64,000 bases of DNA from Psettodes erumei. Lineage: Eukaryota; Chordata; Actinopteri; Pleuronectiformes; Psettodidae. The notes under the pieces were generated by a model. The model was not told the DNA's origin and did not search any database. It worked only from the letters and a program-made list of their open reading frames with translations. The stretch covers positions 1,216,501 to 1,280,500 of the forward strand of contig JAFBJZ010000623.1 of NCBI GenBank assembly GCA_016785225.1, in the 5' to 3' direction. Position numbers and translations under genes: made by a program. Positions 25,601 through 37,000 of this stretch are shown here, piece by piece (position 1 is the first letter of the stretch; every line of letters begins with the position of its first letter).

Positions 25601-28600
25601 TCCCTTCTCATTTTGACAGACTGTATGTCACTCTAAATGGCATCACTGAATCAGCACTGAGCCACTTGTGAGCTCTTTTCTGCATGAAGTAATGTTGAAA
25701 TGACACACAGCTGACCCATTTAGTGGCAAATTATGCAAAAAATAGATTGATGCACTGATAAAACAATACAACAAAACTTAGTTCAGCAGCACACCATATA
25801 GCACAATCCTCATCTCTTTAATACAGTAGCAATTATTTTATTTCAAAGAACAGCCTGAAGGATTTGTTGCTGGTTTTGGTCCTTCAATGGGATTTCTTGA
25901 TAATAATAAAAAACATAGCAGCTACATACAGTATAAATATTACTGACTGAGTCATCAGTGATCAGTAACAGTCTGTTCTCTTCATTCTAGGTGCATCAAG
26001 CAGCTACTCAGACATGGCAGTGAGCTATGAGCATTGGACCCAAGCAACAGAGCCTACACTCAGTTACTACCCCAGCCATCCAGGACCCAGCTACGGCACA
26101 GCGTACAGCCTCCCCATGACATCTGAATATGGAACACAGCAGCAAGGCCCAGGATTTGGAGATGCAATGTCTCAGACATTTGTAAGAGTCATCCCTTGTC
26201 ATGGACACAAAGCTAACATGTCTATGTTGTCGTCTTAAATCATATCCCATGTTCTTTTGAGCAGGAGTGCCCTATGGCAGTCACAGATCCAGGTATGACA
26301 TCGTCTTGGTCACTTCTGAGTCCCAGTCAGACCACACAGCTGAGTTTTGGTTCATCGATAGATGCCACCAAATTGGAAGAGGCCAGGATGCTGCTCCTTG
26401 GGATGGATCACAGCAGAGCCACTGGACAGGATGAGGACGGAGACACGTGAGTGCTTAGGAGAGGATAGATGTATATGCAGGAGTATTTGCTGTATATCTG
26501 CTGGTGAGCACCACGAAAAAGTACATAAGAAAACTTGTAAACTCGTAATCTTGATTAATGTAAGCCCTGTACTTTTTCTTTGAGATGTCACAGACTGCTT
26601 TGACATGTTCATATTGAGCTTGCCTCAACTCACACTGCTGACATTGTGTTATGTGAATGTGCATACGCGAGTGCACAGTTTTATTTACTTTCCTATGAGT
26701 TTCATTTTCAGTCATAAACTATAAGCAAGAACCACATGTCCTAAAAAGATTGAGAATAACACAAGTTGCCAGTGAGTCAGTCTCGATTTCAAACATACAT
26801 AAAATAGAAAGACCAATTCAGCTTTTGAACAGTGTGAAATTGCTTGTAGGGATTATTACGATTTTCCACCCTTATTAATAACTAATTTATCATGTGTTCT
26901 TGTCCTGGCAGCATTCTGCACATCTACACTGCCAAGGGACACAGGGAGTATGCCTTTGCTGCAGCAGAGAGGCTGAGGGAAGTGGGGAGGCTTGATGCCA
27001 AAGAACACAAGGGAAAGGTGTGGAGTAACACACATATCTTCCAAACTGTGCAAAATTGCTTGTTTTTTGCCTTTTTTTGTTCTCACAGACAAATGAAATT
27101 GTATGATAAATGTGATCATGCAGACTGCTTTACTGGTGGCAGTGACGGCAAACCAGCCAGAGATTGTACAAGATCTGCTGTCATTAGGAGCAGACATCAA
27201 TGCTTGTGATGTTAATGGACAGACTGCCCTCCATCTGGCTGCCCACTATGGTTTCCCTGGTGTTCTGCAGGTAAACAAGCACCAGTAGGACTGAATTATG
27301 TTGATATGACTGTCACAGCAGGTCTGAAAAATGTAACTATACCGAGCAGATCTTAACAGCAATTCTGTTTTCTTGTTTCTACAGGCAATTCTGTCTAGCA
27401 GACCTGCCGTCCACCTGGAAGTCCACAATTTTGATGGTAATCTGATTTTTTACCAGTTAATAATAGTTAAAGGGAGGTTGTGTTAACACTGCTGTACATT
27501 GTAACGCCGACTACCTTTTCACCACTCATCCAAAAATCTCAACATCGTTAGAGCCTTAACTCCAGTATTCAATGTGTCTGCTTCTTCTTTACCTTAGGTA
27601 TGACTCCTCTCCACTGCGCAGCCATTTCTCACAGTGTTACCATGAAGGCGTTGTCTGCCACTGGGCTGGTTGATGTTAGCCTCCGAAGCAAGGCGGAAGA
27701 GAAGCTTTCATGTGTGAAGATGCTGCTCAATGTAGGGGCCTCCCTGCGCAGCCAGGTACATTGCAGCTCTCCCCTTTCTCTGAATGTCACATGAGTTGTC
27801 TTGCTGTGTTGGGAGCAGATGAAAGGATGGACAGATTACAGCATCAAGCATCAAGGACCACTGTCCTAAACCCTGACATTTCAGTGAATATGCAGGTCAT
27901 AGGGGAAGTGCCCAGGTTTTATCTAACTATGATGAAGTCATAGTGGGAGCCATCCACCCCCTACTCTCTTTTCTTTTCTCTTTCTTGTTTGACACTTACA
28001 TGTCTCAATTTGACTTGTGGTTTCATTATGGGTTTTTTTCCATCACTTCCAATTCTCCAAATTCCAGGAAATCAAAAGTAACAAGACTGTGCTGCACTTG
28101 GCTGTGAAGGAGGGGAACATTGATCTGGTGCAGTATCTGCTGAGGATTCCCCAGCCAAACATGAAAGACTTTGTCAACATGAAAGTGAGTTTCTGACACC
28201 AAACTCAGAACTGTGTCTTGTGTGTGCGTGCGGGCACGCACAAATAAATGATGCATGATACATACATGACTATTACCAGTCTGAATCATGCTGCATCTTC
28301 CCTTTTGTCCTAGGCTCATGGTCACACAGCTTTACACATGGCAGCTGGTCTCCATGGTAACCCCCACCAGGAGGACATCATGCGGCTGCTGCTGGGCAAA
28401 GGAGCTGATCCCAGCATCCGCAACCTGGAGAACGACCAGCCAGTTCACCTGCTGCAGAGCGGCCTCCAGGGAGAGCAGGTGAGCTGCCCACCGCTTTGAC
28501 AGCCAGCCACATCCGCACTGTGTAGTTTTTATCACAACTCCTTTCTTTTCATTTCCAGCTCAAGATGATACTAAAGAAACGCAGTGCTTCCTCTCGTCGA

Positions 28601-28630
28601 CGTAACATGTCCTTGCAGGACCAGGAATGA
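22690..28630 (+). CDS. nfkbid: NF-kappa-B inhibitor delta (IkappaBNS), 12 exons
   Basis: Atypical nuclear IkappaB that binds NF-kB dimers on DNA and tunes late cytokine genes and B/T-cell development. Coding exons: 22690-22705, 25073-25209, 25301-25334, 25991-26181, 26265-26446, 26912-27017, 27124-27270, 27385-27436, 27598-27755, 28068-28184, 28314-28478, 28559-28630; 458 residues, every phase consistent. The N-terminus (MHFDKSPKEKPCCTLPTVKK, then LLEEKRRRE) resembles BCL3-type proteins and carries a basic patch; a Tyr/Ser/Pro-rich linker follows. From about residue 187 come ankyrin repeats: LHIYTAKGHREYAFAAAERL, TALLVAVTANQPEIVQDLL, QTALHLAAHYG, MTPLHCAAISHS, KTVLHLAVKEGNIDLVQYLL, HTALHMAAGLHG. 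The end (KKRSASSRRRNMSLQDQE) is basic. Order tyrobp-hcst-nfkbid supports NFKBID over NFKBIZ or BCL3. Confidence 0.93.
23476..23498 (+). promoter_or_regulatory. nfkbid: AP-1 and kappaB motifs in nfkbid intron 1
   Basis: TGACTCA (exact AP-1/TRE consensus) at 23476-23482 and GGGATTTCC (fits the kappaB half-site form GGRNNYYCC) at 23490-23498, seven bases apart, about 0.8 kb inside intron 1. Such pairing fits an immune-inducible enhancer. Not tested for conservation. Confidence 0.4.
25032..25056 (+). repeat. TATGA pentanucleotide microsatellite
   Basis: Five perfect TATGA units in nfkbid intron 1, ending about 16 bases before the exon 2 acceptor and so lying where the polypyrimidine tract would be. 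Confidence 0.85.
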
Positions 28631-28911
28631 TTTAAATCACTTGTAATCCCCATTTGGAGGGAATGAGTCTGAAAGATGTTTCCTCTGTTGAGAAGGGGAT
28701 ATGCACATTGTTATTAGGTTCTGGGAGTCTCTAGCCTGTCATCATTAACAAACTAGTTTGGCAAATTAGTCTCTGGATATAATTCACATTGGATTTGACA
28801 AATGGTGGATTTGGTGTCTATAAGAATGCAGTGCTTTATTTATTTCTCTATGTGCAGGCTTGTGTGTAGGTGTGTAGGCGAGGCACTTCATCCCAAAATG
28901 TGATACCCTCC

Positions 28912-28996
28912 ATCCATTAAAAAAAATACATCACAATTGTCACACAATTTGTGAAAAACAAATTGTGTGACAATTGTGATGGATTTTTTAATGGAT
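28912..28996 (+). repeat. Long perfect hairpin in the nfkbid 3' UTR
   Basis: Arms 28930-28952 and 28958-28980 are exact reverse complements over 23 bases with a 5-base loop. The match continues imperfectly outward (ATCCATTAAAAAA left, TTTTTTAATGGAT right), for about 80 bp in all. It lies 280 bases past the stop and before the poly(A) signal, so it should be in the mature mRNA. Either a small foldback transposon relic or an RNA control element. Confidence 0.85.
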
Positions 28997-29508
28997 ATTT
29001 ACAATTTTGAATGTAAACCTTTAAATGAACAGATATGAAGATCATTTGTTATCTTCACAAAGTAGAGGGTAAATGATGTCATGGAAGGTGAATTCATGTT
29101 CATTTTTAGGCTACACTCCCAGTTTTATGTTGATTTCTATGAAATCTACTTTGTATGAACCCCAGGAAAATGTCCCTGAAACCCTATGACTCTCTTGTCA
29201 ACCCCCTACCCCCACCCCCCCAGCCCATCATAAGTTGTCATATTGATAGACTGAGTGATGGTTTAACTGTGTTCAAAATGAGAACAATGAGTCACATAAT
29301 TTAACTGTCTATCTGTATGCATCATACTTACATGTGTATAACCTTCTGGTATTGTTTTCTTAATGGACAACAGAAACTTTACTGTGTAAAACTATTATAT
29401 ATTTGGAAATGAATCAAACCAAAGGTTCTTTCTTATCACAAAGACATTGCATGATTAAGTGCGGTGACAAATTGTCTGACTAACTGTACATTTTAGTCAT
29501 GAGTCATG

Positions 29509-29514
29509 AATAAA
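29509..29514 (+). terminator. nfkbid: Poly(A) signal of nfkbid
   Basis: AATAAA about 880 bases beyond the stop. The UTR between is AT-rich with scattered ATTTA pentamers, as expected for an inducible immune transcript. Confidence 0.55.
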
Positions 29515-30586
29515 AGTACAATAACACTGTGTTTCAAGTTCCATCTTATTGTTTTGATGTTCACCCTTTAAACACTCCAAGTGGCTACAGAAATGGGCAG
29601 GATGGAAACTACACTGTGCGTACATCAGGTAACTACACTCACACTGAAGGAGTGTTTACTTATCAAGATCTATTTCCACAGTCTTTGACTTAACTATCAA
29701 CAATGTCCATTAGTCATAGGTGAAATTAGTTTGGTTTTGATTGTAATTTGGCTGATAATAAGGTTTGAGCTGTCTCTCACCTCACATGTGTCATCTCTGT
29801 GATTAGTCATGTTGTGAATTCCTGTAAAGCAGAGAAGAATCAGCCTGACAAGTCAACAATATTATGCTGTTTTTTAATTTGTACATTAGATTTCCATTAT
29901 TTTAAAGCAAAAATAATCTCCAGTTCAGGTTACTAAAGACACAAATTAAAATCATGTTGAGTAGACAAGACCTTTATTTGAAACAGTGATCTCATTGTTT
30001 AGATTTTCAGATTAATTTTCAATACCTTACTTTGATTTAGAATAGAAGAATTCCCTAACAATATAAACCTACACTTTAACAGGAATTTTATCCATTATAT
30101 CTTCCAGCGCATGTTCAAAATGTAATACAATATCACTACAGCATTCCATTTTGTCTATTTCCATTCAGTGGTTTCTCCATTATTATCTTGCTATATCTTA
30201 ATGCTTTTCTCAAAGGCAAAAAACATAGATACCAACAGAAATAGAGCGAGATGAAGGTAAGAGAGAGTTGTTGTAATTAATCAATGCATGCAGTTGTGCA
30301 GTTGTTGGCTCACTGAAATTGATATAAAATAGGCAAGGCTATATGTAATCATGCTTTTAATTCTATTGTGTAACAAGAGTAGAATGCTAAGAAGAGAGAC
30401 TGTTTTTTGCATTCGTCTGAATTCTAACAGCTGAAGTATCTATGTATGAAAGTGTTTATTTTTTGTCTTATACAAGCTTTATTCCCAGTACTCACACAAT
30501 ACTAAGCAACATAAAGACAGATATTTTGCAAATTCAACAATGAATGAACTCAATGAAAACAATTTCAGATGTGTTGGAAAATCCTA
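29515..30586. other. Intergenic, convergent nfkbid and fxyd genes
   Basis: AT-rich, with no open frame that resembles a protein and no recognised element. Confidence 0.5.
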
Positions 30587-30592
30587 TTTATT
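30587..30592 (-). terminator. Poly(A) signal of the FXYD7-like gene
   Basis: TTTATT on the plus strand (AATAAA minus), about 130 bases past the stop. Confidence 0.5.
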
Positions 30593-30720
30593 GATGGGAC
30601 AGAGGTACAGTATATTAGCCTACAGGCCATAAACAACTGGTGTGTGTATGCATGTGTATTTGCTGGCACGGTTCCTGTGATGAATTTCTCTCTCCATCTT
30701 TCAAGTATATATTATATTTT

Positions 30721-32765
30721 CTATACAGTTTGAGGAGGAACTGCAAAAGAGAAAGACAAGTCAGAAAGAAAGCATAAAATAGCAGATACTGAGCTGAAAC
30801 AATTCCCTCTAGTGAAGTAAACTTACCCTCTGTCTTTGGGATTTGGGTACCAGATGAGCTGGACCTGTAAACAGAATCAAGGAGGAAATTATATTTTTTT
30901 CAATTCATCAACATTACTGATCAATTACTGGTTCTGCAGGTTGAAGACTGTGGCCACAACTTCAAATTGTGCTACAATTAATCAAGCTTATCCATTACCA
31001 GGTTTTCAGGAACCGAAAACAGTTGAAGCCACGTGTTTCTGAGTTACGTGAGAAATTACGTAAGAGCAATATGCAGTTTTTCTCTTTTTTTTCCTATTCA
31101 GACAGCAGCTCTGATCTTCCTTCTTGTCTGACCATACAAGCAGCATGCGATCAGCCGAGAACATACACTGCCCACTCACTACCAACACATATGGGGGCCT
31201 GATGTATACGTTTAAAGATGCTTTTCAAAAGCAAGCAGTGAACTAAGAGACTATCAGAGAACTACCCATGTGTGATTTGTCATGCAAGGTTCTGTGTAAA
31301 CTCTTGAATGTGTTGGGAGTGTGTTTCGGGTTGAGTATGCAGAACAGGGAGGGGGCATTAAGAGAAGAGGCATCCAGGGTGGGGGTAGGCAAAGCTGTGG
31401 GAAACTCAGTTAATTAGTTAAAGAAAAGTATTGAAAATATACACATATATATATATTTTCCACTTGGGTATCCCCTTTAAGTCAAATTCATACAGCATGC
31501 ACAGGCGGGTCATCCACCGAGCCTCGCACAAGTCTTACTTGGATGAGGATTTTACACATTTTGTGAATTTTTTACCTGTTTGAGGAATGATAGATTAGTT
31601 AGCGAGTTAGAAATGTGTATGTACTCGATAAAACCACTGTATTACTGAGATATTAAAAAGAAAGTCTGAACTTACTCAGGGCTATTAAAATGCCAGAGAC
31701 AAACATAATAACAGCGAGGACAACCCCTGTGGTCCGCAAGGTCTCATAATCTACAAGGAGTAATGCAGATGAGACTTTACCACACAGGCCTAGAGGAGCT
31801 AATAATGAAATTAACATTTTAATGTTTTAAAAAAGGAGCTACAATATCTGATATGTTAAACATGGTACTTTGGATTTTTGACATTAGTAAATGGTGTAAG
31901 TCTTACCATAATCAAAGTCACTTCGGTCTGGAAACATTGCTTCTACAAAGGAAGAGTCTGATCAGTTAAAGGGGAAAATAAAACATAATTCAGCATAATG
32001 GACAACAAGTTTTGCAGCTCTCTGGATCTGCAGGCTTGGCTCCTCATGCCTCAGGAGTATTTTTCCCCCACCGAGAGGCGCTCAATGCAGCATCTTTGCT
32101 CAGCAGAAAAGGATGCACCATGAAAAGCGGGTTACAAGCCAAGGGGTATCATCACAGCAGCAAAGAAGACATCTTGAATAGTAAAACGTGTTTGGGAGGT
32201 GATTCAGAGTTTAAGAGACCACCTGAAATGCAATTTTACTTGTAATTTTAATGCAACCAAACATTTGTAATAAACATGCTGTCTTTCAGTGTATAGATTT
32301 CTTTGGAAATAATCACAGTAGTGCAGCTTGCATGTTGCTGAACCCTCACTCCCTAGCTGAGCTAGCACTTTGCATTTCTTTCCAGAGTTTCTCAGTATTT
32401 GAGAAACAACTTAAAAATCTTTTATGTTGTTCATGTGTGGATAGTTCACTGCACTCCATTTGTAATAACACTCATGCATGCATCAGTTACATAATTTCCC
32501 TTCAGGGATGAATAAAGTAATCTATCTATCTATCTATCTAGTAAATTTGCTTTTGACAGAATAGAAACCATACTGCAATCAAATAACTCCATGAAGACAA
32601 TTCATTTAATAATCAAAATTAAATTATATCACATAATGATCACATATATAGTGAGTAAGCAAGTACATTTTTTCTCAACTCAGACAATCTGCAGGGCTTT
32701 TAACTGCATACAAAGCATGTTAAACCCATAAAGGAGTAAAGAACAATCAAACCTGTGGTGGCCAT
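30721..32765 (-). CDS. FXYD-domain ion transport regulator, FXYD7-like
   Basis: Single-pass regulator of Na,K-ATPase. Recognised exons (right to left): 32753-32765, 31907-31942, 31676-31750, then 30827-30864 and 30721-30740. The N-terminus MATTEAMFPDRSDFDYDYET has no signal peptide, like mammalian FXYD7 (MATPTQ...), and holds the signature F-D-Y-D followed by YETLRTTG and the helix VVLAVIMFVSGILIAL. The last two exons give SSSSGTQIPKTEVPPQTV and stop. One exon, for the juxtamembrane Cys/Lys-rich stretch, is missing between 30865 and 31675: the frame requires a length of 3n+1 (the same exon in the neighbouring FXYD gene is 37 nt), and I could not locate it. The family is certain; FXYD7 is a best guess from the N-terminus and the cluster position. 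Confidence 0.82.
32490..32540 (+). mobile_element. LINE/SINE 3' tail with CTAT microsatellite
   Basis: TTTCCCTTCAGGGATGAATAAAGT followed by (TCTA)5 at 32521-32540. This is the recurring end of fish non-LTR retroelements, in which the insert ends in a short tetranucleotide repeat. Only the tail is evident; it lies in intron 1 of the FXYD7-like gene. Confidence 0.6.
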
Positions 32766-33960
32766 GGCTGCACAGCAGAGATGTCGACAGCTCCGTCTTC
32801 CAGAAATGTAGCAGGTTGCTGTGGTTGCAGTCAGAGAGTGGATATGGATGCGAGTGGGCAGAACTGCACCATGTGCCTTCAGTGTACACTCAGCAGGGAC
32901 CCTCTGGTGGCCACCGAGAAACATTGCGTTGCACAGTGGTGCAGCCCCGGGGTGTTCCCCTGTACTAACAAAACTGCCAGGGTGAGGATGACAAAGAGAT
33001 TAGCCACAGTACAACACAGTGGCTACAATAATAGTGGGAAAAACAGCTAATGTTATCTCAAAACAAAGTAGAGGAGAACTGAACTATAATCAGTGATCAC
33101 AGTCTTTATGAATGTATACGGGTGGAAGGGTTGTTACTGTAAGAAAGAACACATTCCATGCATGTTCTCCATGATTACTTGCAGTTTCTTACTGATATTG
33201 CTAAACATTTCTCTTCATTTTCCAGAGAAATGCATGCACACACGCTCTCAATGCACCAGTTTCTATCTCCTGCACTGTTGTATTTTGTGCAGTGCAGTCA
33301 GCAGCTCCAGGGAGGAAATATAGCCTGCATATGCATCTTCTACCTCCACAGAAGCTGCCTGCCTCACTACAGCAAAAGATCTGCCAATAAGCAGTGCTCA
33401 ACTCTGTGATGGGTAAATTCGGAAGAGAGCCTTTTCCAAGAGCAGCACAATGCAGCGCATAAATCATTCACACTCTCACTGCTGGTAGTTACTACTGCAT
33501 GTGTAACTACACTGTCTGCAGTGTCAGCAGAAGCAGGAGTGCAGCATAGCCCAGGGCTGGTCTACTTCAGACAGCAGACAAAATGAAATAACGACACATA
33601 ATAAATAATAAAATCTTTTAAAACATTTCATTGTTTTTATTTTGCAGCAGTTTTGAAGTCACAAAAAATACAAATGATAATCACAAAATTGCTTCCATAT
33701 AATAAAGCTGGTATATTGTCTAGGAACAGTTGTTAATGATGAAAACAATCAAATGAAAAAAGGAACATAGTAACGTGAAATGGAAAAAGGCTTCATGTGT
33801 TTAGGGAAAGATTGTCCTCAGCTTTCATGGTGGAGTTTGCTGCCACCTCATGGCACCAGTCAGTAACACTGTGGCAAAGGCAGAGAAGAAAATTTGATCA
33901 GTCCTGAAACAATCTCCTCTGACTTCTTCCCCTTGCAGAAAATAGATTCAGAAGAGTTTG
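32766..33960. other. Region between the two FXYD genes
   Basis: No recognised coding exon. A minus-strand AATAAA (plus TTTATT at about 33636-33641) could end the FXYD6-like gene. Confidence 0.4.
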
Positions 33961-34004
33961 TGATATACTTACCGGATGTCCACTGCTCCTTGGCACTGTG
34001 CCCA

Positions 34005-37000
34005 CTAAACTGTTGGAAGAGTTTCAGATTACTGTTTTGTGAAAAAGGTAGGCATTTTAAGATTCATAGTTGTTATTATAGAAGGAAGGAGAAAAAAATA
34101 CCCCTTGGAACACCTGGTTCCACGTTAGGACCTCGGGACCTAAGAAATGTTAAAGGTTAGTTCATGAAACACTGGTGTTCTGCAACTGCATGTGGAATAA
34201 AAGGGCCTGTGCAAATTACCGTGACTTGTCTTTCTTTGAACAGGTACATTTCCGGCCTGCATTTGTGTAAAACAAAACAAAATTAATTAATCCATTCCAC
34301 AACAGCCATTTTGTTGTTGTGCAAAGTGTAAGAGAAACCAGGAAAAGAATGCATGTAACTCTGTCAGCGGTGTACCACCATCAGCACCTTTTCTACCAAA
34401 ACAAGTTACTCCAAGCTTTGATAGGTACTTCAACACAATTCATTGTTGAGCTTGTGAAAAGCCTGCAGAGGCCTTGAAATCTTTAGCCTACTGGCCCCAG
34501 CTCAAGATCACAGTTAAATGCAGTTGTTTGAACTAAAACTACAGCCAGAGTGTTGAATAACCTTCGTTAGTACTTACAAAAGAATTTAACAATCAACCTG
34601 TTTAACTACTCTAGTTTGTTATATAGGGAGCCACAGATGAAGCTGCGTTGACACATTCACTCTGAAGAGCAGTGTCTTAGGTTGAGTTGGATAATTATCT
34701 TCTTAGAAGGATCAATAGTCTTGAATAAAATGTGCTCACAGTAGCATGTTATTGCTACCTGATGTATAAGACATATTTTAGAATAGATTGTGCTGTGATC
34801 TCAGACCAAGTGACCTACATACTCTCAGCAGTAAGAATAAAGCTGAGCATCTTGAAAGTTAACACTCACCCTTTAGCCACTTTTCTTGACACTGGGAGGT
34901 GATATCCTTTGGCACCAATCTGCCAATCACTGTGGACTTTACTGTCTGCACGCATTTTGAGCCCCTTGGTTATCTTTTATCTTCTTATCCCTTTGTCTCC
35001 CCTTGTCTTACAATGGCATTCTATTGCCTGTAAATATTTCACTGTTTTTGTATAATTATGGAATTTTTTATTGAACATTTCTAAAAATGTCATTACTTGA
35101 AATAAAAGAAACTACAGATCAGATATCACACAGGTAGTGTTTTCTGTCTCTCTCTCAAATCAACTTTTAACTCCAACAACCTCATAAAGTTAAAGTATAT
35201 TCACAAATATAATATATATAGGAATTTTATTCTCAAGCAAATGTTCATTCGTTAAAATAACAACACTATCCACTACTTTGACTTTTGGCAGTGTGAGGAC
35301 TTAACATTTAGATTTAGTAGTTTATCAATCCATTTATACATGCATCAGCTACACTTGGATCCCGTCAGTTTAGAAATCCACTATGATCTTTACTAAACAG
35401 GCACAGTGACAAAGTGTGGCTCTTATTTATTGATTGGTTTTGGTTTCAGGGGCTACCAGTGGCAGTAACAGCATGTGCTTGCAGGTAAGAGGGGGAACCT
35501 TGGAAGGTCACTACGGGTGAGAACAGGTATACTGTATTTAAGGCTGCTGTGATACACTGAGCATGAGAGCGTTGACTGCTGAGATTGCACAAGAAGTGTT
35601 TGTACGCCCTTCTACCAGGCCGCTGAGAGAAACAGAAGCCGGCTTGTTCTGCAGCACTGTGTATATTTGGGTGACTGTGAGGTCAACTCACACATACAGA
35701 AATCACAGTGTGGTGACGATGACACTTGACACTACACATCTGCTGTGTACTTAAGGAGGTGGAACACTTACTGACAATGAGGGCAATACCCATGAGGAAC
35801 AGGACCACTGCGAAAACCAGGCCACCAATTCTCAGAGATTCATAATCTGAAATTTGAAAAAAATACTTTGTATCACTTGCAGAAATGCACGGAGGGAAAT
35901 GAAAGCTTTCACTTACAGAGTACCATTCATTCAAAAGCCTTCTGAGGCATTTAGCTGCATTTTGATTTGAGTGCCCCCCCCCCCAACAGTCGCATTGGGA
36001 AATTCTTGTGAGCTGCAGTCACCAGAACTGTAAACACCATGGTCAGCTTTAACTCTGTGGTTAGCTCTCCCACTAAGGTGGGAGACCAGGGTGCAGGCAG
36101 CAGTAACTGTGGGAACGGGTCAGAGTTATTTGTGATTAGCTAATCTTTTCTGCTGTTAAACCATAATGCCCCAGTCATCTACAGTGTTTGCTGTTACCAA
36201 AACAAATAGAGTCACAGCTTTGTTCATAAGCATTAAACATCATCTACCCTACATAACTAGCAGGATGTCAAATAACAACTACAGGCATTTGCATGATTAT
36301 AGCAAATAAACATGAACAATAATTCTTTTTTTCTAAAATGTCTTTGTTTTTCAGGGTTAAATAACATTTCTTTTAAGTTAGGGAAAAACCTATATAGATG
36401 TAATCACAGGGTCTTTAATTCTGAGAAGTTTTAGAGTACCTACAACTTCATAGGAAAAAATGTCAGCATAGATAAAAGTCAGAAAAATTATTTGTCTAAC
36501 ACAAATAGGTTGGATCTTTCTCACCCCTGTAATAACTGGCGACCCCTCAGACAGATCTCTGGGACCTCCTGAGGGGTCACAAGACATTACCAGGGATAAG
36601 AAACAGGCCTGAAGAGATAAGCGTTCCCAATCCTGAAAGTCAGAGAAAAAAAAAAAAAAAAAAAAAAACACACATTATTTTTTGAAAGTGAATATTCTTT
36701 CTGTAAATATCTCCTGAGCCCTCCCGACCCCCAAACAAGTGAACAAGTGCTTTGGTTGCCTTTAATCAGGACATAGGTCATGGTTGAAATGGTACAGGGA
36801 AATGGGGGAACACCCAAAATTGTCTACTGCCTAAACAAACTGAAAGATAACAACAACACAAGTGATGGTAACTATTCATGAAACATTAATGCAGTTGCAG
36901 AAGAGGTGCTCTGTGCAATGTTGGGGCCTTAGATGGAATGAAAACCTGGCCTGTAGCACAGCGGACAGGATTAGAAGCATTTGCACTGGGACTACTCCAG

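Noticed and set aside
31006..31188. Minus-strand frame with SCCLNRKKKRK as the FXYD juxtamembrane exon
   Set aside because: Basic and Cys-containing, but its donor phase does not join to the next exon and it lacks the expected residues after the helix.
31480..31560. Candidate missing FXYD7-like exon on the minus strand (CCAAG|TAAGACTTGTGCG)
   Set aside because: All phases give stops or no Cys/basic juxtamembrane pattern.
35452..35486. Plus-strand exon-like segment with TTTCAG acceptor and GCAG|GTAAGAG donor
   Set aside because: Lies in an intron of a minus-strand gene, only 34 nt, with no partner exon or protein similarity.
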